The notes: a model not told the origin generated them from the sequence alone. 64,000 bases of DNA from Streptomyces naganishii JCM 4654 (GCF_014650575.1 NZ_BMVF01000002.1:62001-126000), one strand, 5' to 3'. Numbered from the stretch's first letter, positions 25,168 to 34,094 are shown. Made by a program: numbers and translations.

Positions 25168-26004
25168 ATGCCATGGGTGACTTCGACTCGTGGCCGTCGA
25201 GGCGCCGTCACGGCCGCCTCGGCGGCCGTCGTGTGTCTGGCCGGGGCCCTCGCCGCCTGCGGGGACGGCGGTGGGGGCGGGTACGTCGCCGTGGGACCGG
25301 CCGGCGGACCGTCCAGGGCCCCGGGGAGGGCCGCACCTACGGGGTCCGTGACGCTGGTCCCGCTCGACGGGGGCGGCCAAGGCGGTGACTCCGGGGCGAG
25401 CGGGGGCGAGGGGGCGCCGGGGGTCGGCAACTCGCCTTGGGGGCGAGGCAGTCGGGCCGGCGGCGGTACGCAGTCCGGTACGGCGTCCGGCGGTTCGGGG
25501 CCGGGAGGCTCCACGGGCGCCGGGGCCCCTACGGGCGGCCAGGGGGCCAATCCCGGGCCCAGCGACGGCAGTTCGCCGGTATCCCCGTCCTCACCGGGCG
25601 GCGGCGACGGCCGTACGGCACCCCCCGGGCCCGCGTCACCGCCCTCACCGCCCCCGTCACCGGAGCCCCCGCCGTCCTCCGCGCCTCCCGCTCCCACTCC
25701 TGCCCGGCTGAGCGCGGGCGAGCCCGCGCGGGAGGGCACGGACCGGCGGTGGTGCGAGAAGGTCACCGTGACCTTCCGCAACTCGGGCGGCACGGCGGTG
25801 CGTTCGGGCACGGTGACGCTCGGGACGCACATCATCGGCGCGCTCGGGATCGACTGGGGCACGGTGGAGTCGAGCGAGGCGCTCCCGGCGCCGATCGGGG
25901 CCGGCGCGCGGAAGGACGGGAGCTGGACCGTGTGCGTGGACGCCTGGCGGGTGCCGCTGGGCATGCACATCGAGACGCGGGACGTCGCGGTCCAGTGGAA
26001 GTAG
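25168..26004 (+). CDS. Secreted lipoprotein, Gly/Ser/Pro-rich
   Basis: The 278-residue protein has an N-terminal signal ending in a lipobox (LAGALAAC, Cys near residue 28). A long Gly/Ser/Pro linker of about 150 residues follows, then a compact C-terminal beta domain (CEKVTVTFRNSGGTAVRSGT) with two cysteines. It probably sits on the outer face of the membrane with the beta domain held out through the wall. Function unknown. The gene follows sigN at 49 bp but lies on a low-RBS start, so the exact N-terminus is uncertain. Confidence 0.75.
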   Translation: MPWVTSTRGRRGAVTAASAAVVCLAGALAACGDGGGGGYVAVGPAGGPSRAPGRAAPTGSVTLVPLDGGGQGGDSGASGGEGAPGVGNSPWGRGSRAGGGTQSGTASGGSGPGGSTGAGAPTGGQGANPGPSDGSSPVSPSSPGGGDGRTAPPGPASPPSPPPSPEPPPSSAPPAPTPARLSAGEPAREGTDRRWCEKVTVTFRNSGGTAVRSGTVTLGTHIIGALGIDWGTVESSEALPAPIGAGARKDGSWTVCVDAWRVPLGMHIETRDVAVQWK

Positions 26005-26027
26005 GGAGCCGGGGAGGCAGTGAGCCG

Positions 26028-26047
26028 GGGCCCGCGGGTGCGGGCCC
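26028..26047. terminator. Hairpin between convergent genes
   Basis: GGGCCCGC pairs with GCGGGCCC across a 4-base loop, between the lipoprotein (+) and the small tail-anchored protein (-). It could stop both transcripts. Confidence 0.6.
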
Positions 26048-26052
26048 GCGGA

Positions 26053-26253
26053 CTACTTGAGCGCGAGCCAGGCGACGGCCGCGACGATCGCCACCGCGAC
26101 CACCACGCCGACGATCAGGCCGATCCGCGGGCCGGAGGAGGCGGCCTCCTGCTGCCTGCCCTGGGGGGCGGCGGCCTCGTCGACGAACGCGCGGAACATC
26201 TGGGTGCTGCCGGCGGGGTCGTAGTTGCCCTGGGGGCCCTGGGTGTTAGCCAT
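26053..26253 (-). CDS. Small tail-anchored membrane protein, 66 aa
   Basis: The ATG at 26253 gives MANTQGPQGNYDPAGSTQMF..., ending in one membrane segment (IGLIVGVVVAVAIVAAVAWL) and Lys. A polar Gln-rich N-terminus with a C-terminal anchor suggests a small envelope protein facing the cytoplasm. No family name is known to me. It diverges from the marR gene. Confidence 0.7.
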   Translation of the reverse strand: MANTQGPQGNYDPAGSTQMFRAFVDEAAAPQGRQQEAASSGPRIGLIVGVVVAVAIVAAVAWLALK

Positions 26254-26397
26254 GGCCCGAGACACTAGCGAATCCCCCGGTGGGACCCAAGAGGGGGCCC
26301 ACCCCGGCTGATCAGCACAACCACCTGGACCTTTACATTCGCAATACTTGCCTTTGCCAAGTTTTTGCGGCGCCGGACCCCCATTTATTTGCCTGCA

Positions 26398-26431
26398 GCA
26401 ACCAACCGTGTTTATGGTTGCCCTAAGCAAC
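26398..26431. promoter_or_regulatory. Overlapping inverted repeats, likely MarR operator
   Basis: GCAACCA (26398-26404) and TGGTTGC (26415-26421) form a perfect 7-bp inverted repeat with a 10-bp spacer. The second arm also pairs with GCAAC (26427-26431) as GTTGC-N5-GCAAC. The sites end 16 bp before the marR start, so they could overlap the promoter and ribosome-binding region. Confidence 0.65.
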
Positions 26432-26447
26432 GAATACGGGAGGTGTG

Positions 26448-26942
26448 ATGGCTGAGCAGGCGCAGTACGAAGAGCTGGCGCGTCAGCTCAGTGCCGTCGG
26501 GGCCGTGAAGCGGGACATGGGACGCATCCTGCCGTCCGACTGCCCGGCCGGCTCCGCCGCCGTGCTGACCCTGCTCGGCCGCCACGGGGACATGCGCATG
26601 AGCAAGCTGGCCGAGCTGCTCTCCGTGGACATGTCGGTCACCAGCCGCCATGTCGCGCACGTCGCCGCGCGCGGCTGGATCGACCGCCTGCAGGACCCCG
26701 CGGACAAGCGCTCGCGCATCCTGCGCCTGACGCCCGCGGGACAGCACCGGCTCGACGACATGTACCGGCGGACCACCCAGCTGTTCGCCGAGCGGCTGAG
26801 CGACTGGACCGACGACGAGGTCGGCCAGCTCATCCAGCTGATGACACGCCTGCGCGCCAGCTTCGGCGACTGCCGGTCCGCTCCGGCCCGGCCGCCCGCG
26901 CCCGTAGTCGAAGAGACCACCCGTACACCCGCAAGCACGTAA
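26448..26942 (+). CDS. MarR-family transcriptional regulator
   Basis: The 164-residue winged-helix protein shows MRMSKLAELLSVDMSVTSRH as recognition helix region and the DPADKRSRILRLTPAG wing. The start at ATG 26448 follows GGGAGG. The MFS pump starts 13 bp after its stop, so they form one operon, and the palindromes just upstream suggest autoregulation released by a ligand that the pump exports. Confidence 0.92.
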   Translation: MAEQAQYEELARQLSAVGAVKRDMGRILPSDCPAGSAAVLTLLGRHGDMRMSKLAELLSVDMSVTSRHVAHVAARGWIDRLQDPADKRSRILRLTPAGQHRLDDMYRRTTQLFAERLSDWTDDEVGQLIQLMTRLRASFGDCRSAPARPPAPVVEETTRTPAST

Positions 26943-26955
26943 GTAAAGGAAGCCC

Positions 26956-29541
26956 ATGGCAACGACCACACCAGCCGGTGTGCGGGCTCACGCCAAGCAC
27001 GGGGGAGGCTCTCCCGGCGGTGCACCGATGACGCACCGGCAGATCATGGAGGCCCTGTCCGGGCTGCTGCTCGGCATGTTCGTGGCGATCCTGTCGTCCA
27101 CGATCGTCTCCAACGCCCTGCCGCACATCATCGGCGACCTCGGCGGCGGCCAGTCCGCCTACACCTGGGTCGTCACCGCCGCCCTGCTGTCGATGACCGC
27201 GGCCACTCCCCTGTGGGGCAAGCTCGCCGACCTGTACAGCAAGAAGGCACTCGTCCAGATAGCCCTCGTCATCTACGTCGTCGCGTCGATGGCGGCGGGG
27301 CTCTCGCAGAACCCCGGCATGCTGATCGCCTGCCGCGTGGTCCAGGGCATCGGCGTCGGCGGTCTGTCCGCCCTGGCGCAGATCGTCATGGCCGCGATGA
27401 TCTCCCCGCGTGAGCGGGGCCGTTACTCCGGTTACCTCGGCGCCACGTTCGCCGTCGCCACCGTCGGCGGCCCGCTGCTCGGCGGTGTCATCACCGACAC
27501 CTCCTGGCTGGGCTGGCGCTGGTGCTTCTACGTCGGCGTGCCCTTCGCGGTGATCGCGCTGATCGTGCTGCAGAAGACTCTGCACCTGCCCGTGGTCAAG
27601 CGGGAGGTCAAGGTCGACTGGGGCGGCGCCACCCTGATCTCGGCCGCCGTCTCGCTGCTGCTGGTCTGGGTCACCTTCGCCGGTGACAAGTACGACTGGA
27701 TCTCGTGGCAGACGTACGTGATGGTCGGCGGCTCGGTCGTCCTCGGCGCGCTGTTCGTGCTGGTGGAGGCCAAGGCCGCGGAGCCGATCATCCCGCTGCG
27801 GCTGTTCCGCAACAGCACCATCACGCTAGCCTCGCTCGCCTCGCTGTTCGTGGGCATCGCGATGTTCACCGGCACGGTGTTCTTCAGCCAGTACTTCCAG
27901 CTGGCCCGCGACAAGTCGCCGACGATGTCCGGCGTCATGACCATCCCGATGATCGGCGGTCTGTTCGTCTCCTCCACCGTCTCGGGGCAGTTCATCACCC
28001 GCACCGGCCGCTGGAAGGCGTGGCTGGTCAGCGGTGGCGTGCTGGTGACGGCCGGCCTCGGCCTGCTGGGCACCATCCGCTACGACACCGCGTACTGGAA
28101 GATGGCCGTCTTCATGGCCCTGCTGGGTCTCGGCATCGGCATGATGATGCAGAACCTGGTGCTGTGCACGCAGAACCAGGTCGACCCGCACGACCTCGGC
28201 TCGGCCAGTTCCACGGTCACCTTCTTCCGCTCCCTGGGCGGTGCGGTGGGCGTCTCTGCGCTGGGCGCGGTGATGGCCAACCGGATCACCGGCTACGTCA
28301 AGGACGGCCTGGCCGACCTCGGCCCCAGGTACGCCAAGCTCGCGTCGGGTTCCGGCTCCGGCACGGACACCATCCCCGACATGAACAAGCTGCCGCGGCC
28401 GCTGCGCACGGTCATGGAGAGCGCCTACGGGCACGGCATCGCGGACATCTTCCTGTACGCCGCCGCGCTCGCCGCGGTCGCCTTCCTGATCACGCTGTTC
28501 ATCAAGGAGGTGCCGCTGCGCACCAAGGGCGCGCTGGCCCAGGCCGCCGACGGCGAGGCCGCCCCGCTGGACCCGGCCGCGGCTCCCACCGTCGCCGAGG
28601 CCCAGGACCCGGCCATCGCGCCGGCCGCCGAGGCCGCCGGTGACACCTTCACCCCGGACGGGGAGCGGGTGCCGAGCTGGGCGTCCGCCGCCTCCACCAC
28701 CGAGACGGGTCCCGAGGGCACGCGGCTGCCGGTCGCGGTCGCCACGGTGGCGCCGGGCGCCACGGGCGCGGGCTCCGGCGGCGGCATCCCGGTGCGCGGC
28801 TTCGTCCGGGGCGCCGAGAGCGCGCCGGTGCCGCAGGCCGCGGTCACGCTGATCTCGCTGGCCGGCCGCCAGCTGGGCCGGTCGGTCGCGCAGGCCGACG
28901 GCGCCTACGCGGTGGACGCGCCCGGCGCGGGCTCCTACGTCCTGATCGCCTCCGCCGACGGCTTCCAGCCGCAGGCGTCCACGATCGTGGTCAACGGTGA
29001 GCCGGTGGCGTACGACATCCTGCTCAGCGGCACCAGCGGCCTGAGCGGTGTGGTCCGGGCCGCCGAGTCCGGGCTGCCGGTCAAGGACGCCATGGTGATC
29101 GTCACCGACGTCCGCGGCGACCTGCTGGCCACCGGGGCCACCGGGGAGAACGGCGAGTTCTCCTTCGCCGAGCTGGTGCCGGGCGCGGTGACCGTGGCGG
29201 TCAACGCCGACGGCTACCGGCCGCGGGCGCTGCCCGTCGAGGTGGGCGGCACCGGGGTCACCCGGGTCGAGATCGACCTGCCCTCCGGCGCCCGGCTCCA
29301 GGGCGTGGTGCGCTCCCCGCACGGTCCGCTCGCGGACGCCCGGGTGACGCTCGTCGACGCGGCGGGCAACGTGGCCGGCACGGCCACCACCGGGGCGGAC
29401 GGCGCGTACGCCTTCACCGACCTCGGCAGCGGCGAGTACACCGTCATCGCGACGGGCTACCCGCCGGTGGCGACGGCTCTGACGGTCACCGGCCGCGGAG
29501 TCGACGACCACGACATCGAACTCGCCCACCCCGGCGAGTAG
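26956..29541 (+). CDS. DHA2-family MFS efflux pump with C-terminal carboxypeptidase-regulatory-like domains
   Basis: This 861-residue protein is a 14-segment EmrB/QacA-type drug exporter for the first 520 residues (AILSSTIVSNALPHIIGDLG motif, RVVQGIGVGGL). After an Ala/Pro linker it adds about three tandem beta-sandwich units (VPQAAVTLISLAGRQLGRSV, VKDAMVIVTDVRGDLLATGA, LADARVTLVDAAGNVAGTAT) of the carboxypeptidase-D regulatory type. The extra domain is unusual for a pump. It would lie on whichever side the C-terminus faces, in MFS pumps normally the cytoplasm. The pump is co-transcribed with marR. Confidence 0.9.
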   Translation: MATTTPAGVRAHAKHGGGSPGGAPMTHRQIMEALSGLLLGMFVAILSSTIVSNALPHIIGDLGGGQSAYTWVVTAALLSMTAATPLWGKLADLYSKKALVQIALVIYVVASMAAGLSQNPGMLIACRVVQGIGVGGLSALAQIVMAAMISPRERGRYSGYLGATFAVATVGGPLLGGVITDTSWLGWRWCFYVGVPFAVIALIVLQKTLHLPVVKREVKVDWGGATLISAAVSLLLVWVTFAGDKYDWISWQTYVMVGGSVVLGALFVLVEAKAAEPIIPLRLFRNSTITLASLASLFVGIAMFTGTVFFSQYFQLARDKSPTMSGVMTIPMIGGLFVSSTVSGQFITRTGRWKAWLVSGGVLVTAGLGLLGTIRYDTAYWKMAVFMALLGLGIGMMMQNLVLCTQNQVDPHDLGSASSTVTFFRSLGGAVGVSALGAVMANRITGYVKDGLADLGPRYAKLASGSGSGTDTIPDMNKLPRPLRTVMESAYGHGIADIFLYAAALAAVAFLITLFIKEVPLRTKGALAQAADGEAAPLDPAAAPTVAEAQDPAIAPAAEAAGDTFTPDGERVPSWASAASTTETGPEGTRLPVAVATVAPGATGAGSGGGIPVRGFVRGAESAPVPQAAVTLISLAGRQLGRSVAQADGAYAVDAPGAGSYVLIASADGFQPQASTIVVNGEPVAYDILLSGTSGLSGVVRAAESGLPVKDAMVIVTDVRGDLLATGATGENGEFSFAELVPGAVTVAVNADGYRPRALPVEVGGTGVTRVEIDLPSGARLQGVVRSPHGPLADARVTLVDAAGNVAGTATTGADGAYAFTDLGSGEYTVIATGYPPVATALTVTGRGVDDHDIELAHPGE

Positions 29542-29548
29542 TTCGACC

Positions 29549-29602
29549 CCGGCCCGTGTGCGGGGCGCTCCCTGAGCGGCGGAGCGCCCCGCCACGGGCC
29601 GG
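29549..29602 (+). terminator. Long hairpin terminator after the MFS pump
   Basis: CCGGCCCGTG plus CGGGGCGCTCC pair with GGAGCGCCCCG plus CACGGGCCGG, separated by small bulges, 8 bp beyond the pump stop. Confidence 0.8.
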
Positions 29603-29645
29603 TCTTATGCGACCGATTTGTATGGATGTGCAGGGAGAAAACGGG

Positions 29646-30467
29646 ATGGGACTGACCGCGAGGATCCGCACCCGGGACGGATGGGCCGTGTCGCACGCGG
29701 TCGTCACGGTGACCGACATGACGGGCACGCAGGTGGTACGGGCCGAGGCCGACGCCGAGGGCGCCGTGCGGGACGCGACCGAGCTGGCGCCCGGCGCGTA
29801 CACGGTCATCGTCACCGCCGTCGGCTACGCGCCGGCGGCCTCCAGCGCGATCGTCACCGCCAGCGGCCGGGCCGAGGTCGGCACGGTGACGCTGGCCCGC
29901 CAGGGCGGCACGGAGCTGCCCCCGCCGGGGCCGTGGACCATCGACCCGGCCCACTCCTCGGTCGCCGCGGTCGCCCAGCACCTGGGCATCTCCAGCGTGC
30001 ACGGGCGGTTCACCGAGTTCGCGGGCACCATCGAGATCGCCCCGGACGACATCACCAAGTCCCGCGTGGAGGCGGTCATCCGCGCCGCGTCCATCGACAC
30101 CGGCAACGGCATGCGCGACGGCCACCTGAAGTCGCCGGACTTCCTGGACGCGGAGCGCCACCCGGAGATCACCTACCGCTCCACCGGCCTGACGGCGGCC
30201 GGCTCGGACCGCTGGACGGTCCACGGCGAGCTCGCCATGCACGGCGTGGTCCGCCCCGTCGACCTCGACCTCGCCTACCTCGGCACCGGAGCCGACCCCT
30301 GGGGCGGCACCCGCGCCGCCTTCCGCGCGACGACGGAACTGCGCCGCGAGGACTTCGCCATGAACTACAACCAGGTCCTCCAGGCGGGCATCGCCGCCAT
30401 CGGCACCACCCTCAGGGTGGAGCTGGACGTCCAGGCCGTGCAGGGCGAGTCACTGCCCGTGGCCTGA
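29646..30467 (+). CDS. YceI-family protein with N-terminal carboxypeptidase-regulatory-like domain
   Basis: The 273-residue protein joins a beta-sandwich unit (VSHAVVTVTDMTGTQVVRAE), very like those at the end of the upstream pump, to a YceI lipid-binding barrel (TIDPAHSSVAAVAQHLGISS, GHLKSPDFLDAERHPEITYR). YceI proteins bind polyprenoid or isoprenoid lipids in a barrel. No signal peptide is visible, so it is likely cytoplasmic. ATG 29646 follows AGGGAG. It has its own transcription unit after the strong terminator. Confidence 0.88.
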   Translation: MGLTARIRTRDGWAVSHAVVTVTDMTGTQVVRAEADAEGAVRDATELAPGAYTVIVTAVGYAPAASSAIVTASGRAEVGTVTLARQGGTELPPPGPWTIDPAHSSVAAVAQHLGISSVHGRFTEFAGTIEIAPDDITKSRVEAVIRAASIDTGNGMRDGHLKSPDFLDAERHPEITYRSTGLTAAGSDRWTVHGELAMHGVVRPVDLDLAYLGTGADPWGGTRAAFRATTELRREDFAMNYNQVLQAGIAAIGTTLRVELDVQAVQGESLPVA

Positions 30468-31190
30468 CGGGAAGCGCGGGGGGAACGGGGGGCGCGGGGA
30501 CCGCCGGGGTGTGGCGGCCCGCGAGACCAGGTCGGCGGCCAGGTCGCGCAGCTTGGTGTTGCGGTGCTGGGACATGTTGCGCAGCCGCTCCAGCGCGCGC
30601 TGGGCGTCGACCCGCTCCTGGGCCATCAGGATGCCGATGGCCTGGTCGATGACGCTGCGGGAGAGCAGGGCGGTACGCACGTCCGGCGCGGCGGCGCCCT
30701 CCCCCTCGACGTGCAGCGCGACCGTCACGGCGTCGGCGACCCGCGCGGCGAAGGCGCGCGCCCGCTCGCGGTCGGCGGCCAGCCCGTCCGGTTCGAGTCC
30801 GTACAGGTTCAGCGCCGCGCCCGTCTCGCCCGGCACCTCGAGCGGCAGGGCCAGCACACAGCGCACGCCGACGGAGAGGGCGTAGCGCGTGTAGTCGGGC
30901 CAGCGGGTCTCCTTCGCCGTGTCGGGGACGTACCGCTCGTCGCCGGTCCGGGCCGCCGACACGCACGGCCCGCTGCCGTCCTCGTACTGGCGCAGGTCCA
31001 GGCCGCTGGGCAGGCCGCTGCTGCCGGCCAGGGTCAGCAGGCGCTCGCCCCGGCGGACGGTGATGCTGCAGGCGGCCGCGCCGGGTACCGCCTGGACGGC
31101 GCGGTCGGTCAGATCCCGCAGCAGAGTGTCCAGGCCGCCGCCACGCGCGATCGCCTCATCCAGGGGTTCGGGCGGAGTCTCGGGTCTCAT
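30450..31190 (-). CDS. GAF-ANTAR domain protein
   Basis: The 246-residue protein has a GAF domain (CSITVRRGERLLTLAGSSGL, DGSGPCVSAARTGDERYVPD) and a C-terminal ANTAR RNA-binding helix bundle (LSRSVIDQAIGILMAQERVD). ANTAR proteins bind RNA hairpins to block transcription termination in response to a signal sensed by GAF. The tail is Pro/Arg-rich. Its 3' end overlaps the YceI gene by 18 bp (convergent). The ANTAR gene upstream is a paralogue. Confidence 0.9.
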   Translation of the reverse strand: MRPETPPEPLDEAIARGGGLDTLLRDLTDRAVQAVPGAAACSITVRRGERLLTLAGSSGLPSGLDLRQYEDGSGPCVSAARTGDERYVPDTAKETRWPDYTRYALSVGVRCVLALPLEVPGETGAALNLYGLEPDGLAADRERARAFAARVADAVTVALHVEGEGAAAPDVRTALLSRSVIDQAIGILMAQERVDAQRALERLRNMSQHRNTKLRDLAADLVSRAATPRRSPRPPFPPRFPSGHGQ

Positions 31191-31218
31191 ACCGTTGCTT
31201 TTGTCCCCGTTTCGGCGA

Positions 31219-31938
31219 TCAACTCCCCGCCTCGCGTGTGGCGTTGTTCGCGTCCACGATCCGGCGGGCGAGATCGCGCAGCTTGACGTTCTCCCGCTGC
31301 GATGCGCGCACCAGGCTGTCGAAGGACTCCGCCGCGTCGATGTTCATGCGCTCCATCAGGATGCCCGTGGCCTGGCCGATCAAGTCCCGGGTGCGCATCG
31401 CCTCGGTGAGCTGCTCGCGCACGGTCGCCGACTCCAGGGCGAGGCTGACGTGCGCGGTGAACAGGCGGCCGACCCGCGTGGCGGCCTCGTCGAAGACGTG
31501 CGGCTTGCCGGCGTAGGCGGTGAGCACGGTCAGCCGCCGCCTGTCGGCACGCAGCCGCAGCGCGAGCGCCGAGCGCAGGCCGAGGACGGCCAGCGGCTCC
31601 CCGCCCTCCTCGGTCTCGCTGTCCGCCACCCGCACCACGGGCTCGTGCCACAGGTGCTCCCAGTGCGACGGCTTGGTACGGCCCGGTACACCCGCCTCGA
31701 CCGCGCGCACCGACTCGTCGGTCCAGGCGACCGTGCGCCGGTTGCCGCCGCGCTCCAGGACGGAGATGCCGGCCTGCTCGGCGCCCGGCAGCAGACCCAC
31801 GGCGAGCCGCACGGCCGCGTCCATGGTGCTGCGCGGGGTGACCGTTTCGTGCAGTCGCCGGGCCGCCGCCACCAGGGCTTCGGCCAGCTCGAAATCCCCC
31901 GCAAAACGGGGTGATTCAGAAAAGTCGGACGCAGGCAC
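31219..31938 (-). CDS. GAF-ANTAR domain protein
   Basis: The 239-residue protein has a GAF-like sensor and the ANTAR motif LIGQATGILMERMNIDAAES. GTG 31938 is chosen because AGAGG lies 6 nt upstream; ATGs at 31956 and 31974 are in frame but lack good ribosome-binding sites. It lies 28 bp upstream of the second ANTAR gene, forming a tandem pair. It diverges from the STAS gene. Confidence 0.9.
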   Translation of the reverse strand: MPASDFSESPRFAGDFELAEALVAAARRLHETVTPRSTMDAAVRLAVGLLPGAEQAGISVLERGGNRRTVAWTDESVRAVEAGVPGRTKPSHWEHLWHEPVVRVADSETEEGGEPLAVLGLRSALALRLRADRRRLTVLTAYAGKPHVFDEAATRVGRLFTAHVSLALESATVREQLTEAMRTRDLIGQATGILMERMNIDAAESFDSLVRASQRENVKLRDLARRIVDANNATREAGS

Positions 31939-32155
31939 CACGAACCTCTTCGGCATGCACGGCACTACGGCCATGCGCAGGAGAGCTCCGCAGCACATTC
32001 CCGACTGCGAGCACAGGACGAACAGAACCTTATCTCGTCCGGGCGTGCAGGTTCCCCCAGGTCGACGGTCGGGCCCCACCCCTTTTGAACCAGCGCGCGC
32101 AAGTGGTGGAATGGAGCCGGACGGGTCAGGAAGCGGCCTCCCTGAGACCGGATGG

Positions 32156-32536
32156 ATGTCTGCCTTCTGCCAGGTGAGTGCCGTGACCCCTTTCTCCGCC
32201 CCGTGCCGGGTGCTCGACCTGCCCGGGCACACCCTGCTCGTACTGCCATCGGAGATCGACCTCTCCAACGCGCCCGCGCTGTGCAGCGGCGTGCTCGCCT
32301 GCGCGCGCGCCCGCGCCGGGCGCCTGGAGGTCCTGGTCCTGGACCTCACCCGTACCGACTTCATGGACTCCCAGGGCGCCCGCCTCGTCGAGGACGTACG
32401 GCACGGGCTGCCACCCGGGGTACGGCTCCGGGTGGTGGCGACCCCGGACGGAGTGCCCTACCGCGTCCTGGAGCTGACCGGCGTACGCCGCGACGTGCCG
32501 GTCCACGGTGACCTCACCGGGGCGCTGCGCGCCTGA
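32156..32536 (+). CDS. STAS-domain anti-sigma factor antagonist
   Basis: The 126-residue protein carries the STAS core VLDLTRTDFMDSQGARLVED, where the Ser of DSQG is the expected phosphorylation site for a partner kinase. Such proteins release sigma factors by binding anti-sigma factors. No partner kinase gene is adjacent. The start is uncertain between ATG 32156 and GTG 32183. It is read divergently from the ANTAR pair, which suggests a shared stress-sensing context. Confidence 0.85.
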   Translation: MSAFCQVSAVTPFSAPCRVLDLPGHTLLVLPSEIDLSNAPALCSGVLACARARAGRLEVLVLDLTRTDFMDSQGARLVEDVRHGLPPGVRLRVVATPDGVPYRVLELTGVRRDVPVHGDLTGALRA

Positions 32537-32570
32537 CCGACCCCGCCGACGGCAGGCACGGCGGGGTCGG
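32537..32570 (+). terminator. Hairpin terminator after the STAS gene
   Basis: CCGACCCCGCCG pairs perfectly with CGGCGGGGTCGG across a 10-base loop, beginning at the stop codon. Confidence 0.8.
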
Positions 32571-32604
32571 CCACCGCGCGCCCCCGGGCGCCTAGGCTGC
32601 GGGC

Positions 32605-33075
32605 ATGGCACCGAACATCGCGACCAACACGCGCGTGACGCGCGAGGAACTGCTGGACTTCGTACGGCCCCGCCACCGCGCCCTGCTGCTGACCCGGCGC
32701 GCGGACGGCGGCCCGCAGGCCTCCCCGCTGACCTGCGGGGTGGACGACTCCGGCCGGATCGTGGTCTCCACCTACCCGGAGCGGGCCAAGACCCGCAACG
32801 CCCGGAGGGACGCCCGGGTGAGCCTTGTCGTGCTGAGCGACGAGTGGAACGGGCCGTGGGTCCAGATCGACGGCACCGCCGAGGTCGTGGACGCGCCCGA
32901 CTCCGTGGAGCCGCTCGTGGAGTACTACCGCAACATCGCCGGTGAGCACCCGGACTGGGACGAGTCCCGCGAGGCCATGCTCCGGCAGGGCAAGTCGATC
33001 ATCCGGATCACACCCGAGCGCTGGGGACCGGTGGCCACGGGAGGCTTCCCGGCCCGGCTGGTGAACGGGGACTGA
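32605..33075 (+). CDS. PPOX-class F420-dependent oxidoreductase-like protein
   Basis: The 156-residue split-barrel protein belongs to the pyridoxamine-oxidase-like, F420-binding group (Rv1155 type): FVRPRHRALLLTRRADGGPQ, VSTYPERAKTRNARRDARVS and a C-terminal RITPERWGPVATGGF. It is expected to use F420 or FMN to reduce an unknown substrate in the cytoplasm. Full family length. Confidence 0.9.
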   Translation: MAPNIATNTRVTREELLDFVRPRHRALLLTRRADGGPQASPLTCGVDDSGRIVVSTYPERAKTRNARRDARVSLVVLSDEWNGPWVQIDGTAEVVDAPDSVEPLVEYYRNIAGEHPDWDESREAMLRQGKSIIRITPERWGPVATGGFPARLVNGD

Positions 33076-33241
33076 GAAGGGGGTACGGGGCGGGCGGGGC
33101 GGGGGAGGACGCGAGCGCCGGCGCAGGGCCCGAGCGCCGGGCGGAGGCCCGAGGGTCAGGCGCGGGCGACCGGAGAGGCAGGCGCGCGGACCGGAGAGGC
33201 AGGCACGGGCGGGCGACTGGAGGGGCAGTGGCACCGGAGGG
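33076..33241. repeat. Short degenerate repeats between convergent genes
   Basis: The stretch contains three loose copies of a GCGxGCGxCCGGAGAGGCAG-like unit near 33160-33235 with no coding character. It may help termination from both sides. Confidence 0.45.
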
Positions 33242-34009
33242 TCAGGCGCGGGCGACCATGGCCTCGATGCCGGCGATCAGCAGGTCCAGGGCGAAGGCGA
33301 AGTCGCGGTCCAGCATCTCGCCTACCGTCTCGCCGCCGCGCGCCGACATCATGTGCGCCGACTCCCGCAGCACCTCGGCGGCGTCCGGCGCCCGTGTGGC
33401 GGCGCTCATCGCGTGCCGGAAGTAGTCGTCCGGGGCCATGCCCGCCCCGGCGCAGCGGGCCACGAAGTGCCCCTCGACCGTGCCGTAGCCGTACACGAAC
33501 TGGAAGACGGCCGCGATCGCCCCGGTCAGCCGGTGCTCGGGCAGCCCGGTGCGGCGGATGATCCGCTGCACGGCGCCCGAGAAGGCGAGCGAGTTCGGGC
33601 CGATGTTGAGGAACGTGCCGACGAGCGGCGACAGCCACGGGTGGCGCACCAGCAGCTCCCGGTACCCGGCGGCGAGACCGCGCAGCTGCTCGCGCCAGTC
33701 GGCGCAGGCGTCCTCCGGGGGCAGCCGCAGCTCGCCGAAGGCCGCGTCCAGGGCGAGTTCCAGCAGGTCGTCCTTGGTGTCGACGTACCAGTACACGGAC
33801 ATCGCCGTGACGTTCAGCCCGGCGGCCAGCCGGCGCATGGAGAAGCGGGACAGCCCCTCGGCGTCCAGCAGCCGCACCGTGGCCTCGGTGATCCGCTCCC
33901 GGTCAAGCCCGGAGGGCTGCCCGCCGCCGCGCCCGCCCCGGCGTGCCTTGCCCTCCAGCCAGACGCTGGTCCGCGCGGTGTCCTTGGCCCGCTGGGCTGC
34001 CCTCACCAT
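33242..34009 (-). CDS. TetR-family transcriptional regulator
   Basis: The 255-residue regulator has an N-terminal helix-turn-helix (FSMRRLAAGLNVTAMSVYWY) after a basic Gly/Arg-rich lead, and a TetR_C ligand-binding half (LVRHPWLSPLVGTFLNIGPN). It is the last gene before the GT39 operon, separated by a terminator. No operator was identified and its target is unknown. Confidence 0.88.
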   Translation of the reverse strand: MVRAAQRAKDTARTSVWLEGKARRGGRGGGQPSGLDRERITEATVRLLDAEGLSRFSMRRLAAGLNVTAMSVYWYVDTKDDLLELALDAAFGELRLPPEDACADWREQLRGLAAGYRELLVRHPWLSPLVGTFLNIGPNSLAFSGAVQRIIRRTGLPEHRLTGAIAAVFQFVYGYGTVEGHFVARCAGAGMAPDDYFRHAMSAATRAPDAAEVLRESAHMMSARGGETVGEMLDRDFAFALDLLIAGIEAMVARA

Positions 34010-34094
34010 GGCGCACCTCTCTGAGCGTTCCCACCCCGGCGGTCCCGGAATGCCATCCGGAGTGTGCCCGCTGCGCCGCGCGCGGCAACAACGA

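Noticed and set aside
25450..25700. Tandem repeat or adhesin array in the lipoprotein
   Set aside because: The linker is Gly/Ser/Pro-rich but has no regular unit.
33160..33241. CRISPR-like array
   Set aside because: The units are too few, degenerate and without equal spacers; it is GC-rich repetitive sequence.
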